Source of the DNA: an uncultured Lachnospiraceae bacterium | Lineage (GTDB): Bacteria > Bacillota > Clostridia > Lachnospirales > Lachnospiraceae | DNA: 64,000 nt | Reading direction: 5' to 3' | NCBI GenBank assembly: GCA_900316805.1 | Contig: ONEJ01000085.1 | Location: 18,644-82,643, forward strand | Shown here: piece by piece, positions 17,196-25,767 of the stretch | Numbering within the stretch: the first letter of the stretch is position 1 | How the letters are laid out: every line of letters starts with the position of its first letter | The notes under the pieces: model-generated | The model's input: only the letters and a program-made list of their open reading frames with translations | Told to the model about the DNA's origin: nothing | Database searches by the model: none | Position numbers and translations under genes: made by a program

Positions 17196-18073
17196 TGGAT
17201 CAGGCACAGCAGCTACGAAATGTGATAAAAATGCATAATGCAGGGGCAAGAAGCAGTGCGAGAGTGATTACCGTTACCAGCGGAAAGGGCGGGGTTGGGA
17301 AATCTAACCTGTCGGTCAATCTGGCGGTGCAGCTCCGACGGCAGGGAAAAAGGGTATTGATCTTTGACGCGGATTTTGGTCTTGCCAATGTGGAGGTCAT
17401 GTTCGGGGCGATTCCCCACTTTAATCTCTCGGATTTTATTTACCGGGGTAAGAGCATTCGTGAGGTGATCACACCGGGACCTATGGATATCGGTTTTATT
17501 TCCGGGGGCTCCGGAATTATGGGACTCAACAACCTGGATCGGAACCAGATTTTGTACCTTGTAAAAGCAATTGAGGAGTTGAATGATCTGGCAGATTTTA
17601 TTATTATAGATACAGGGGCAGGAATTTCGGATCAGGTGCTGGAATTTGTGCTGGCCAGTCCGGAGGTGCTTCTTGTATCCACACCGGAGCCAAGCTCCCT
17701 GACGGATTCCTATTCTCTTCTTAAGACTCTTTACCGGAATCCGGGATTTCAGGGAGAGGGAACGACGATTCATATCGTGTCCAACCGGGTGGTTTCCACC
17801 GAGGAGGGACAGGCGGTGTACGATAAGCTGAATTCCGTGGTTTCCAAGTTCCTTCACGGAAGCTTAAATTACTTGGGAATGATTCCGCAGGACGCAGCTC
17901 TGGAAAAGGCGGTGCGGCAGCAAAAGCCCGTGTCTATGATGGATCCGGGGGCGAAGTCCGCAAAGGCTTTTGAGGTGCTTACGGGGAATCTGTTGAATGG
18001 AACCCACAATCAGATCAGGCCACGCTGGGGAATCGGACAGATGTTTTCCAGTTTACTACAGGGGAGAAAGTAG
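17195..18073 (+). CDS. flhG: Flagellum site-determining ATPase FlhG (YlxH)
   Basis: A 292-residue MinD/ParA-type ATPase. The deviant Walker A (TSGKGGVGKSNLSVNLA, about residues 28-44), the DADFGLANV motif and the Walker B stretch FIIIDTGAGIS are all present. It stimulates FlhF and limits flagellar number. An N-terminal QLRN-type activator segment (MDQAQQLRNVIK) that stimulates FlhF is visible. It overlaps flhF by one base. Confidence 0.95.
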   Translation: MDQAQQLRNVIKMHNAGARSSARVITVTSGKGGVGKSNLSVNLAVQLRRQGKRVLIFDADFGLANVEVMFGAIPHFNLSDFIYRGKSIREVITPGPMDIGFISGGSGIMGLNNLDRNQILYLVKAIEELNDLADFIIIDTGAGISDQVLEFVLASPEVLLVSTPEPSSLTDSYSLLKTLYRNPGFQGEGTTIHIVSNRVVSTEEGQAVYDKLNSVVSKFLHGSLNYLGMIPQDAALEKAVRQQKPVSMMDPGAKSAKAFEVLTGNLLNGTHNQIRPRWGIGQMFSSLLQGRK

Positions 18074-18083
18074 GGAATTTTGT

Positions 18084-18824
18084 ATGAAGTTATCAAATGT
18101 ACTCCGGCCGGGAGATAAAATTGATATCAGGCTCATTCGTCAGATGAACCGGGAGGAAAATGGCGGAGATCAGGCGTTGCTCTATCAGAGCCGTGTCTGC
18201 GATCAGACCTCGGAGAATGATGTTGAGATTGCAATGCCCATCAGCGGGGGAAAGATGATTGTTTTTCCGGTAGGGACAGAGTGCCACTTTATCTTTTACA
18301 CGAAGGGGGGCATGTACCAGTGCAACGGCACGGTGCAGAAACGTTATAAAGAGGAAAATCTCTTTTTTCTTTCGGTTCGGATCACATCAGCGCCGGAGAA
18401 GTTTCAAAGAAGAGAGTTTTTCCGGATCAATTACATGATCCCTCTCCAGTATTATGAGATCACGGAGGAAATGGCAAAGCTGGAGACAAAGGAGGAAATT
18501 TACGCGGCACTTAACCAGCGTGAGGAACTGAAGGCTTATAAGGGGGTGACACAGGATATCAGCGGCGGGGGAATTCGCTTTTCCACCGAACGCATGCTTG
18601 AGAGAGGAAAGTATCTTCTTGTCACCTTTCTGCTGAAAAATGAAAGTATGGAAGAAAGACTCTTTCTTGTGAGTCAGGTGGTTGCGTCTATGGAGCATCC
18701 CACGAACCGGAATATGTATATTCAGCGTGTGAAATTTATTTTCCGTGACCTGAAGAAGCGGGAAAAGATTGTTCGATTTGTTTTTGAGGAAGAAAGAAAG
18801 CTTCGAAAGAAAGAAGTAGGGTAG
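18084..18824 (+). CDS. PilZ-domain c-di-GMP receptor (YcgR/MotI-like flagellar brake)
   Basis: The 246-residue protein has an N-terminal YcgR-type beta domain (about 1-100) and a C-terminal PilZ domain. The c-di-GMP contacts are visible: RREFFR (about residues 112-117) and the DISGGGIRF motif (about 163). Such proteins bind c-di-GMP and slow or uncouple the motor through MotA or FliG. The ATG at 18084 is chosen because it lies 10 bp after the flhG stop, whereas the frame opens earlier inside flhG. The place among motility genes supports the brake role. Confidence 0.85.
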   Translation: MKLSNVLRPGDKIDIRLIRQMNREENGGDQALLYQSRVCDQTSENDVEIAMPISGGKMIVFPVGTECHFIFYTKGGMYQCNGTVQKRYKEENLFFLSVRITSAPEKFQRREFFRINYMIPLQYYEITEEMAKLETKEEIYAALNQREELKAYKGVTQDISGGGIRFSTERMLERGKYLLVTFLLKNESMEERLFLVSQVVASMEHPTNRNMYIQRVKFIFRDLKKREKIVRFVFEEERKLRKKEVG

Positions 18825-18827
18825 AAA

Positions 18828-19886
18828 ATGAAAAAAAACATTTTAGTAGTTGATGACTCTGCACTTATGAGAAGAATCATGTGTGATATAATTAATACAG
18901 TATCTGATTATCAAGCAACGGATTACTGTAGAGATGGTCTGGAAGCCTATGAGAAGCTGAAGACAAAGAACTATGACGGAGTGGTTCTGGATATCAATAT
19001 GCCGCGCATGAATGGGCTGGAACTTCTGGAACGTCTCCGGAAGGAGCATATTCAGGCGAATGTGGTGGTGGTCAGTACCATAAACTCGGCGGATGTTACA
19101 ATTCTTGCTATAGAGCGGGGAGCCATCGATTTCATTCAGAAACCAACTAATGTCATAGAGGCTAAGGGAGAGGAGTTTAAGTCGAATCTTATCTCAGTTC
19201 TGAATGCGTTATTTGATTCCAAGGCAGGCAGAAAACCGGGAAGACCCTCAGGGAAGCCGCGGGTTACGGGAGGAAACGTAAGGGAACGAAAGAAAACCAC
19301 AGCGGGAAACAAATTGGTAGCACTTGCCTGTTCGACAGGTGGTCCCAAGGCGCTGCAGAGAGTGATTCCTTACCTGCCGAAGAATCTGGATGCACCTGTC
19401 GTGCTGGTGCAGCATATGCCGGCGGGATTCACAAAGTCCATGGCTGACAGGCTCAATGAACTCAGTACTGTCACAGTGACAGAAGCAGTGGACAGGGAGC
19501 CTGTGGAAAAAGGACATGTCTATATTGCACCGGGCGGCCGTCATATGGAGGTGGTACGGGGAACTGACGGGGTTCACCGGATCTCACTGAATGACATGCC
19601 TCCGATCGGGGGCTTAAGACCTTGTGCCAATGTCATGTATGAGTCTTTGGCCAAAGCGGGATATGATGAGATCGTCTGCGTTGTCCTGACCGGCATGGGG
19701 GGCGATGGAACCAATGGGATACGGACTCTTTCCAAAAGCAGACAGGTGCATGTGATCGCAGAGGACGAAGCGTCCTGTGTGGTATATGGTATGCCGAGAG
19801 CTGTTGCGGAAGCAGGATTGGTGGATGAGGTGGTATCTCTTGCAGACGTTGCGAAAACAATCACAAAGAATGTGGGGGTAAAATAA
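18828..19886 (+). CDS. cheB: Chemotaxis protein-glutamate methylesterase CheB
   Basis: A 352-residue response regulator with an effector esterase. The receiver (about 1-120) keeps Asp10/Asp11 and the phosphoacceptor Asp55 (in VVLDINMPRMNG). The C-terminal domain (about 160-350) has the catalytic Ser in CSTGGPKAL, the His in LVQHMPAGFT and the Asp in LTGMGGDGTNG. It removes methyl groups from chemoreceptors and may deamidate glutamines. No cheR methyltransferase lies in the window. Confidence 0.96.
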   Translation: MKKNILVVDDSALMRRIMCDIINTVSDYQATDYCRDGLEAYEKLKTKNYDGVVLDINMPRMNGLELLERLRKEHIQANVVVVSTINSADVTILAIERGAIDFIQKPTNVIEAKGEEFKSNLISVLNALFDSKAGRKPGRPSGKPRVTGGNVRERKKTTAGNKLVALACSTGGPKALQRVIPYLPKNLDAPVVLVQHMPAGFTKSMADRLNELSTVTVTEAVDREPVEKGHVYIAPGGRHMEVVRGTDGVHRISLNDMPPIGGLRPCANVMYESLAKAGYDEIVCVVLTGMGGDGTNGIRTLSKSRQVHVIAEDEASCVVYGMPRAVAEAGLVDEVVSLADVAKTITKNVGVK

Positions 19887-19887
19887 C

Positions 19888-21969
19888 ATGGATGTAAGCC
19901 AGTATCTAGAGATTTTTATCGATGAAAGCGGAGAGCATCTGCAGACATTAAGTGACTGCATTATGGTGCTTGAGAAGGAACCGGACAATAAGGACACGAT
20001 CAATGAGATTTTCCGTGCGGCTCATTCATTAAAGGGAATGGCCGGTACCATGGGATTTAAGAGAATGCAGCATCTGACCCATGATATGGAAAATGTGTTC
20101 CAGGAGGTTCGAAACGATACCATCAAGGTGGACAGCCAGATGATCGATCTTCTCTTCAAATGTCTGGATGCCATTGAAGGATATCTTGATAATATCAAAG
20201 CAAGCTCTGATGAGGGCGAAGAGGACAATGAGGTCATCATTAAGGAACTGAATAATTTCCTTGCAAAGGCAGAGGGAAAAGAACCGCAGACGGCGGAGAC
20301 ACCTAAGGAGGAATCCAAGAAAGAGGCTGCTGCCGATGACTCCGATAAACGTAAGTACAAGAAGATTGATCTGACGGACAGTGAGCGGGCCGCTGTGATG
20401 ACCGCTAAGGACAGCGGTTTACATATTTACGGAATTACCGTACTCATCCGCAATGACTGTCTTTTAAAGGCAGCTCGCGCGTTTCTTGTGTTCCGGGCAC
20501 TGGAAGAGATTGGAGAAATCCTTGTTTACCGTCCAAGCTCTCAGGATATCGAGGATGAGAAGTTCGAATTTGACTTCAGTCTTTATGTTGGATCTTTGGA
20601 ACCGCTGGATAAGGTTCTCTTTGCCGGTAAAAACGTATCGGAGATCGAGGATGCTGTGGGCGAGGAACTGACGGATTTCTCTTCGAAGGAGGAAAAGGAA
20701 GTAACGAAGCCGGCAGCCGCAGCTGCCACCAGACCGGTGGAAACGAAGCCGGAGGTAAAGAAACCGGAGGCACAGGCACCTGCCAAGAAGCCGGCAGGTG
20801 GAAAGCCGGCCACAAGCCGGACGGTCCGTGTGGATATTGAGAAGCTGGATGCCCTGATGAATCAGGTTTCTGAGCTGATCATTGCAAAGAACAGTCTGGT
20901 ATCTATCAGCTCAACCGAGGAAGGTGGATTTAATAATCAGGGCTTCCATGAGCAGATCGAATATCTGGAGCGGATTACCACAAGCCTTCATGAATCTGTC
21001 ATGAAAGTGCGAATGGTGCCAATCGAGAGCGTTGTCAATAAGTTCCCGCGAATGATTCGTGACCTCTCCAGAACCCTGAACAAGAAGATGGAACTGGTTA
21101 TGACCGGTGAGGACACTGAGCTGGATCGTACCGTTGTGGATCAGATTGGGGATCCGCTGCAGCATTTGCTCCGCAATTCCGCTGATCATGGACTTGAGGA
21201 TACGGAGGTTCGTATCCAGAGAGGAAAGCCGGAGGTAGGAAGCATTTTCTTAAATGCCTACCAGGAAGGAAACAATGTCATCATCCAGGTGGGAGATGAT
21301 GGTAATGGTATTGATACAGAGGCGGTCAAGAGTAAGGCTATCAAGAGGGGAATTGTGACCCAGGAGCAGGCTGACGCTATGTCCCAGAAGGAAATCATTG
21401 ACTTTTTGTTTATGCCAAGCTTTTCCATGGCGAACAAGATTACCGATATTTCCGGACGAGGCGTTGGACTTGACGTTGTAAAATCCAACATTGAGCAGCT
21501 GGGCGGCGACGTAGAGGTTCGCACGAAGCTGGGGGTGGGAACAACCTTTACGGTTCGGCTTCCACTGACACTTGCCATTATTCAGGCCCTGATGGTTATT
21601 GTCAGGGATGAGAAATACGCCATTGCCCTGGCATCCATTGCAAATATTGAGAGTGTTCCGGTTACGGATATCAAGTATGTGGAGGCAAAAGAGGTTATTC
21701 ATCTCAGAGGCTGTGTGATTCCGCTGATCCGTCTGGACAAGCTTCTGGACATTGAACCAAAGGAAGAGGATCCGGAAGAACTTACAGTTGTTATTGTGAA
21801 GCGCGGAGACAGTCAGGTGGGACTTGTCGTGGATGATCTTATGGGACAGCAGGAGATTGTTATCAAATCTCTTGGCAAATACATTAACGGCAACAAGCTG
21901 ATCAGCGGCGCAACCATTCTTGGAGATGGTGAGGTTGCACTGATTCTTGACGTCAATACATTGATGTAA
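19888..21969 (+). CDS. cheA: Chemotaxis histidine kinase CheA
   Basis: A 693-residue kinase with the order Hpt (phosphorylated His46 in AAHSLKGMAG), a P2-like domain (about 160-250), a Pro/Ala/Lys-rich linker (about 270-313), dimerisation helices, an ATPase domain (HLLRNSADHGLE, then VGDDGNGID and DISGRGVGLDVV) and a C-terminal CheW-like domain. It phosphorylates CheB and the unlinked CheY in response to receptors. Length and motifs are complete. Confidence 0.96.
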   Translation: MDVSQYLEIFIDESGEHLQTLSDCIMVLEKEPDNKDTINEIFRAAHSLKGMAGTMGFKRMQHLTHDMENVFQEVRNDTIKVDSQMIDLLFKCLDAIEGYLDNIKASSDEGEEDNEVIIKELNNFLAKAEGKEPQTAETPKEESKKEAAADDSDKRKYKKIDLTDSERAAVMTAKDSGLHIYGITVLIRNDCLLKAARAFLVFRALEEIGEILVYRPSSQDIEDEKFEFDFSLYVGSLEPLDKVLFAGKNVSEIEDAVGEELTDFSSKEEKEVTKPAAAAATRPVETKPEVKKPEAQAPAKKPAGGKPATSRTVRVDIEKLDALMNQVSELIIAKNSLVSISSTEEGGFNNQGFHEQIEYLERITTSLHESVMKVRMVPIESVVNKFPRMIRDLSRTLNKKMELVMTGEDTELDRTVVDQIGDPLQHLLRNSADHGLEDTEVRIQRGKPEVGSIFLNAYQEGNNVIIQVGDDGNGIDTEAVKSKAIKRGIVTQEQADAMSQKEIIDFLFMPSFSMANKITDISGRGVGLDVVKSNIEQLGGDVEVRTKLGVGTTFTVRLPLTLAIIQALMVIVRDEKYAIALASIANIESVPVTDIKYVEAKEVIHLRGCVIPLIRLDKLLDIEPKEEDPEELTVVIVKRGDSQVGLVVDDLMGQQEIVIKSLGKYINGNKLISGATILGDGEVALILDVNTLM

Positions 21970-21982
21970 TGGGGGGAAAGAT

Positions 21983-22459
21983 ATGGCATTGAATCAAATA
22001 GAGACAGTCGAAAGCAGGGATAAGAAGGTAACACAGTATATCGTTGTTCAGATCGGCAGCGAAAAGTACGGAATCGACATCAGCTATGTGGACAACATTG
22101 TCCGTATGCAGAAAATTACAAGAGTTCCCAAGGCGCAGCCTTATTTTAAGGGAATCATTAATCTGCGCGGCGAAATCGTTCCGGTAATGAGCATTCGTAA
22201 GAAGATGGGACTGGAGGAGGATGTAGAAACGGGTGCTTCCAGAATCATTATTCTTAAGATTGAGGAGAAGGGGTCTCTCGGTGTGATGGTTGATTCTGTC
22301 AACGAGGTGGTCAACCTTACAGAAGATCAGATTGAGACCAACAATATCACCTCAAGCTATGGGCGGGAGACCTTTATCAACGGAATCGGAAAGAACGGAG
22401 ATCAGTTGATTTCCCTCTTCGAAATCAATGCAATCATTGATGAGAAGGATAATGCATAA
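21983..22459 (+). CDS. cheW: Chemotaxis coupling protein CheW
   Basis: A 158-residue protein with a single CheW beta-barrel fold. Hallmarks are YGIDISYVDNIVR, the FKGIINLRGEIVPVMS block and the IDEKD end. It couples receptors to CheA. It starts 13 bp after cheA with GGGGAAAG upstream. A strong 13-bp inverted repeat separates it from cheC. Confidence 0.95.
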   Translation: MALNQIETVESRDKKVTQYIVVQIGSEKYGIDISYVDNIVRMQKITRVPKAQPYFKGIINLRGEIVPVMSIRKKMGLEEDVETGASRIIILKIEEKGSLGVMVDSVNEVVNLTEDQIETNNITSSYGRETFINGIGKNGDQLISLFEINAIIDEKDNA

Positions 22460-22469
22460 GGAATGATGG

Positions 22470-22519
22470 ATATATAGTGAGGAAGTCGTTTTGGTTACAG
22501 GTGCTGCCTCACTATATAT
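22470..22519 (+). repeat. Perfect 13-bp inverted repeat between cheW and cheC
   Basis: ATATATAGTGAGG (22470-22482) is repeated in inverse orientation at 22507-22519 around a 24-nt loop. It ends 7 bp before the GGAGGA ribosome site of cheC and has no T tract, so it is not a standard terminator. A folded transcript could set the ratio of CheC to CheW. Confidence 0.8.
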
Positions 22520-22536
22520 GGTTATTGGAGGAACGT

Positions 22537-23157
22537 ATGGAAAATTTCACACTGGACCATGTCAATGAAATGTACATGGATGTGCTGCGGGAACTGGGTA
22601 ATATCGGCGCAGGAAATGCGATGACATCCTTAGCCAGCATGATCAATGAGCAGGTAGATATGCATGTGCCTAAGGTGGAACTGATGGAGGCTTCCGAGCT
22701 TGGATCGGCAATCTGTCCGGAGGATGAGATCATTGTAGGCATTTTTCTGGAGGTGACGCATGACATATCGGGAAGCATGATGTTTCTCATGCGGATGGAT
22801 TCCGCCCATTATCTGGTGGGCCGGCTGATGGGAACTTCTTCCGGAAAGGATGATCCCTTCAGTGAAATGGAACTGTCGGCCTTAAAAGAGATTGGAAACA
22901 TCATTGCGGCATCGTATCTTTCCGCGCTTTCCAGTATGACCAATATGACCATTGCGCCATCGGTTCCGTATATTGCGGTGGATATGGCGGCAGCCATTCT
23001 GAGTGTGCCGGCTATCCAGTTTGGGCAGTATGGCAACAATGCGCTGCTGATCGAGACAGAGTTTGGGGATGAACAGATGATAAGCGGTTATTTCATTTTG
23101 ATGCCGGAGGAAAATTCCTATGGTAAAATCCTGTCCTCCCTGGGAATTACATTATAG
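22537..23157 (+). CDS. cheC: Chemotaxis CheY-P phosphatase CheC
   Basis: A 206-residue protein with the two CheC active-site helices, VLRELGNIGAGNAMTSL and ALKEIGNIIAASYLSAL, each with the catalytic Glu and Asn. It dephosphorylates CheY-P and forms a heterodimer with CheD, whose gene follows. The ATG at 22537 has GGAGGA 4 bp upstream and fits the family length; the frame is open further upstream but without a ribosome site. Confidence 0.94.
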   Translation: MENFTLDHVNEMYMDVLRELGNIGAGNAMTSLASMINEQVDMHVPKVELMEASELGSAICPEDEIIVGIFLEVTHDISGSMMFLMRMDSAHYLVGRLMGTSSGKDDPFSEMELSALKEIGNIIAASYLSALSSMTNMTIAPSVPYIAVDMAAAILSVPAIQFGQYGNNALLIETEFGDEQMISGYFILMPEENSYGKILSSLGITL

Positions 23158-23169
23158 GAGACAGAGAAG

Positions 23170-23655
23170 ATGGGAGAGATCATTAAAGTCGGTATGGCAG
23201 ACTTAAAGATCGGACGGGCTCCGGATACTCTTACAACACTCGGTCTTGGCTCCTGTATCGGATTGACTCTGTACGATCCGGCTGCGAAGATTGGGGGACT
23301 TGTCCATTATATGCTGCCTGACAGCACAAAACTAAAAAATAATACCAATATTGCCAAGTTTGGGGATACCGGAATACGGGAGTTGCTTCGTCTGGTTCTG
23401 GAGGCCGGAGCCGCGAAGCGGAAACTGGTTGCCAAAATTGCAGGGGGCGCCAGTATGTTTGAATTGAGCGGAGCATCTTCTATTGGAAGTGTGGGAGAAC
23501 GCAATGCCGAGGCTGCAAAGCAGATTCTTAAAGAACTGCAGATTCCACTGGTTGCTGAGGATACAGGACTGAATTATGGACGAACGGTGGAGCTTAACTG
23601 CTTAAATGGAGATTTTCTGATCAAATCTGTTGGCAGAGGAATCAAGGTAATATAG
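23170..23655 (+). CDS. cheD: Chemoreceptor glutamine deamidase CheD
   Basis: A 161-residue deamidase with the catalytic Cys in TLGLGSCIGLTLYD and His in GGLVHYMLP. CheD deamidates receptor glutamines and raises CheC phosphatase activity. The neighbouring cheC fits the known CheC-CheD pair. AGGAGA precedes the ATG. Confidence 0.95.
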   Translation: MGEIIKVGMADLKIGRAPDTLTTLGLGSCIGLTLYDPAAKIGGLVHYMLPDSTKLKNNTNIAKFGDTGIRELLRLVLEAGAAKRKLVAKIAGGASMFELSGASSIGSVGERNAEAAKQILKELQIPLVAEDTGLNYGRTVELNCLNGDFLIKSVGRGIKVI

Positions 23656-23664
23656 GAGAACGTA

Positions 23665-23973
23665 ATGAAGACAAAATCAGTGCCGGCGCTTATTATGCTG
23701 ACAGCCGGGTTGATTGACTGTATTGCATCTATTTATTGTCATTATACCCTTTGGCACTTTACCTGGCAGCTTCTGGTGGTGCTCATGATCTTTTATGTTC
23801 TGGGCTGCATTGTCCAGTTGATTCTGGATAAGAATTTTCCGGAGATGGAGGAGGAGAATGAGGAACAGGCAGCAAAGAATGAGGATGGAGAAGAGAGACA
23901 GGACACTGAGGGGGAACAGTCCGGTTCCCGGGAGCATTCCGGGGAGATGGATGATGGTGATGAGAACAAGTAA
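23665..23973 (+). CDS. Small membrane protein of the flagellar/chemotaxis operon
   Basis: A 102-residue protein that I cannot assign to a named family. Two membrane helices are visible (about residues 8-27 and 32-53), followed by a very acidic tail (Glu/Asp/Gly-rich, residues 58-102). It lies 9 bp after cheD and 15 bp before the sigma factor gene, with GGAGAACG upstream, so it is translated with them. A comparable small membrane gene occurs here in other Lachnospiraceae motility clusters to my knowledge, but no function is established. Confidence 0.75.
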   Translation: MKTKSVPALIMLTAGLIDCIASIYCHYTLWHFTWQLLVVLMIFYVLGCIVQLILDKNFPEMEEENEEQAAKNEDGEERQDTEGEQSGSREHSGEMDDGDENK

Positions 23974-23988
23974 CTTGGAGTGGGTTAG

Positions 23989-24753
23989 ATGAAGGCTGTT
24001 GATAAAGAAAAACTATGGGATGAATACCGGAAAAAACCGACCCAGCAGTTGCGGGAAAGGCTGATCATTGAATATTCCCAGCTTGTGCGGCTGGTAGCGG
24101 GACGGCTCAGCATGTATCTGGGCAGTAACGTGGAGTACGAGGATCTCGTCAGCTATGGTATTTTCGGTCTGATCGATGCAATAGATAAGTTTGATCTGAC
24201 CAAAAATGTGAAATTTGAAACCTACGCCAGCCTTCGAATCCGGGGATCTATTTTGGATCAGATCCGCAAAATGGACTGGATTCCAAGAACCGTGCGGAAA
24301 CGCCAGCGTCAGCTGGATGAGGCGATTAAGGCTGTAGAAATGCGAACCGGAAAAACGGCTACCGATGAGGAACTGGCAGCGGAGCTTGGACTTTCCGGGG
24401 AGGAGCTGTGTGACTGGCAGTCCCAGCTTAAGGTTACCAATGTTGTTTCACTGAATGAATTCGAGGAAAACGGGCCGGAGCCTTCCTTCGAGCCGGGAAG
24501 CAATGAACGGTTTTCGGGACCGGAGGATGTGGTGGAGGAGGCAGAGCTGAAAACCATGCTTGCCGAATCCTTGGGACTTCTGACGGAGAAGGAGAGACGG
24601 GTCATCGAATTATACTATTATGAGGATATGACCCTGAAGGAAATCAGTAAGATTCTTTCTGTGTCGGAATCAAGGGTATCACAGCTCCATACCAAGGCTC
24701 TGCTGAAAATGCGAAAGAAGATGGGACCGTACATGAATATCTTGACAGATTAG
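23989..24753 (+). CDS. fliA: Flagellar RNA polymerase sigma factor (FliA/SigD/WhiG family)
   Basis: A 254-residue sigma-28 factor. Region 2 (YSQLVRLVAGRLSMYLG, then EDLVSYGIFGLIDAIDKFD and FETYASLRIRGSILDQIRKM), region 3 and region 4 (LTEKERRVIELYYYEDMTLK, then EISKILSVSESRVSQLHTKA) are complete. It directs late flagellar and chemotaxis genes such as flagellin. The gene is called sigD in Bacillus and whiG or fliA elsewhere. Its place near the end of the long operon is the Bacillus arrangement, in which abundance depends on distance from the promoter. Confidence 0.95.
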   Translation: MKAVDKEKLWDEYRKKPTQQLRERLIIEYSQLVRLVAGRLSMYLGSNVEYEDLVSYGIFGLIDAIDKFDLTKNVKFETYASLRIRGSILDQIRKMDWIPRTVRKRQRQLDEAIKAVEMRTGKTATDEELAAELGLSGEELCDWQSQLKVTNVVSLNEFEENGPEPSFEPGSNERFSGPEDVVEEAELKTMLAESLGLLTEKERRVIELYYYEDMTLKEISKILSVSESRVSQLHTKALLKMRKKMGPYMNILTD

Positions 24754-24762
24754 GAGAGGGCT

Positions 24763-25077
24763 ATGGCAATCGGACCGATTAATTATGCAATGATACAACG
24801 AACCGGTGATGTGGAGCATATCCGGCATATGGAGGATGCCAGACCGCTGGCAAATCAGCAGAATATTCAAAATCAGGTGGATCAACGGGAGGATACCTTA
24901 AGACATCAGGTGACGGATTCTAAGGGCAGCGACCGGACTCACAACGATGCCGATGCGAAGGATGAGGGGAAGGGAAACTACAGTTCTCAGGGGAATGTGA
25001 GAAAGAAAGAAAAGAAGAAGCCGGATGCGGGACGGGTCGTCCGAAAGGAGAGCAGAGGCTTTGATATAAAGATTTGA
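24763..25077 (+). CDS. Conserved hypothetical flagellar-operon protein
   Basis: A 104-residue, highly charged hydrophilic protein with no signal or membrane helix. It starts MAIGPINYAMIQRTGDVEHIR and ends in a basic stretch (RKKEKKKPDAGRVVRKESRG) followed by FDIKI. Ordered-looking ends and a disordered, Asp/Lys/Asn-rich centre suggest that the two ends bind partners. It lies 9 bp behind the sigma factor gene with GGAGAG upstream. I do not recognise a characterised family; an adaptor or chaperone-like role in motility is only a guess. Confidence 0.75.
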   Translation: MAIGPINYAMIQRTGDVEHIRHMEDARPLANQQNIQNQVDQREDTLRHQVTDSKGSDRTHNDADAKDEGKGNYSSQGNVRKKEKKKPDAGRVVRKESRGFDIKI

Positions 25078-25086
25078 GGATAGAAT

Positions 25087-25767
25087 ATGACTGGAATAGA
25101 AATTACACTGATTCTTGTGGGTATCATTTTCATTTTTGGAAGCTTTTTTGTGGAGGAGAAACTTACCAATAAGGAGATGGAGGAAATCGCAGGACTCAGT
25201 GAAAAACAACTGAACATGATCGTGGACAGACAACTGAGGGATGCAGATACAAAGATTGAGGATGCCATCGATGAGCTGGCAGACGATACTCTTGAAATTG
25301 CAAAACGTGCGCTGGAAAAGGAATCCAATGAGAAAATCATGGCGGTGAGTGAGTATTCCAATACGGTGATAGAGACCATGAATAAGACCCATAATGAAAT
25401 TCTTTTTCTCTATGATATGTTGGAGGATAAACATAAAGAACTGACAGAGCTCGCTGCCAGTCTTCAGCAGTTTTCGGATACTATGAAGACAACGGAGCAT
25501 GAAGTGCTTCAGAATCTGGTGGATGCAGCCCGGGATATTGAGCAGAAAACCGATCCTGAGTTTCGGGCAGAGCGGAAAGAGGAATCCGTAAAAGAAGAGG
25601 ATGCGGAGCAGACAGAGGAAGATCCGGGCAACCATAATGACCGGATTCTGAAGCTTTGCAGGCAGGGAATGACGGATGTTGAAATCGCAAGGCAGCTGGG
25701 ACTTGGCTTAGGCGAGGTGCGGCTGGTGATTGGTTTATACAAAGGGGAGCAGACAGGTGAAGCTTAA
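25087..25767 (+). CDS. SwrB/YlxL-like membrane coiled-coil protein (DUF6115 type)
   Basis: A 226-residue protein with an N-terminal membrane helix (about residues 4-22), a long coiled coil (about 30-150), an acidic linker and a C-terminal helix-turn-helix-like segment (LCRQGMTDVEIARQLGLGLG). In Bacillus the gene after sigD is swrB, also a membrane-anchored coiled coil that promotes flagellar export activation. This one occupies the same place and has a similar layout, so an equivalent role is inferred. The C-terminal HTH-like end resembles DUF6115 proteins. Confidence 0.7.
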   Translation: MTGIEITLILVGIIFIFGSFFVEEKLTNKEMEEIAGLSEKQLNMIVDRQLRDADTKIEDAIDELADDTLEIAKRALEKESNEKIMAVSEYSNTVIETMNKTHNEILFLYDMLEDKHKELTELAASLQQFSDTMKTTEHEVLQNLVDAARDIEQKTDPEFRAERKEESVKEEDAEQTEEDPGNHNDRILKLCRQGMTDVEIARQLGLGLGEVRLVIGLYKGEQTGEA

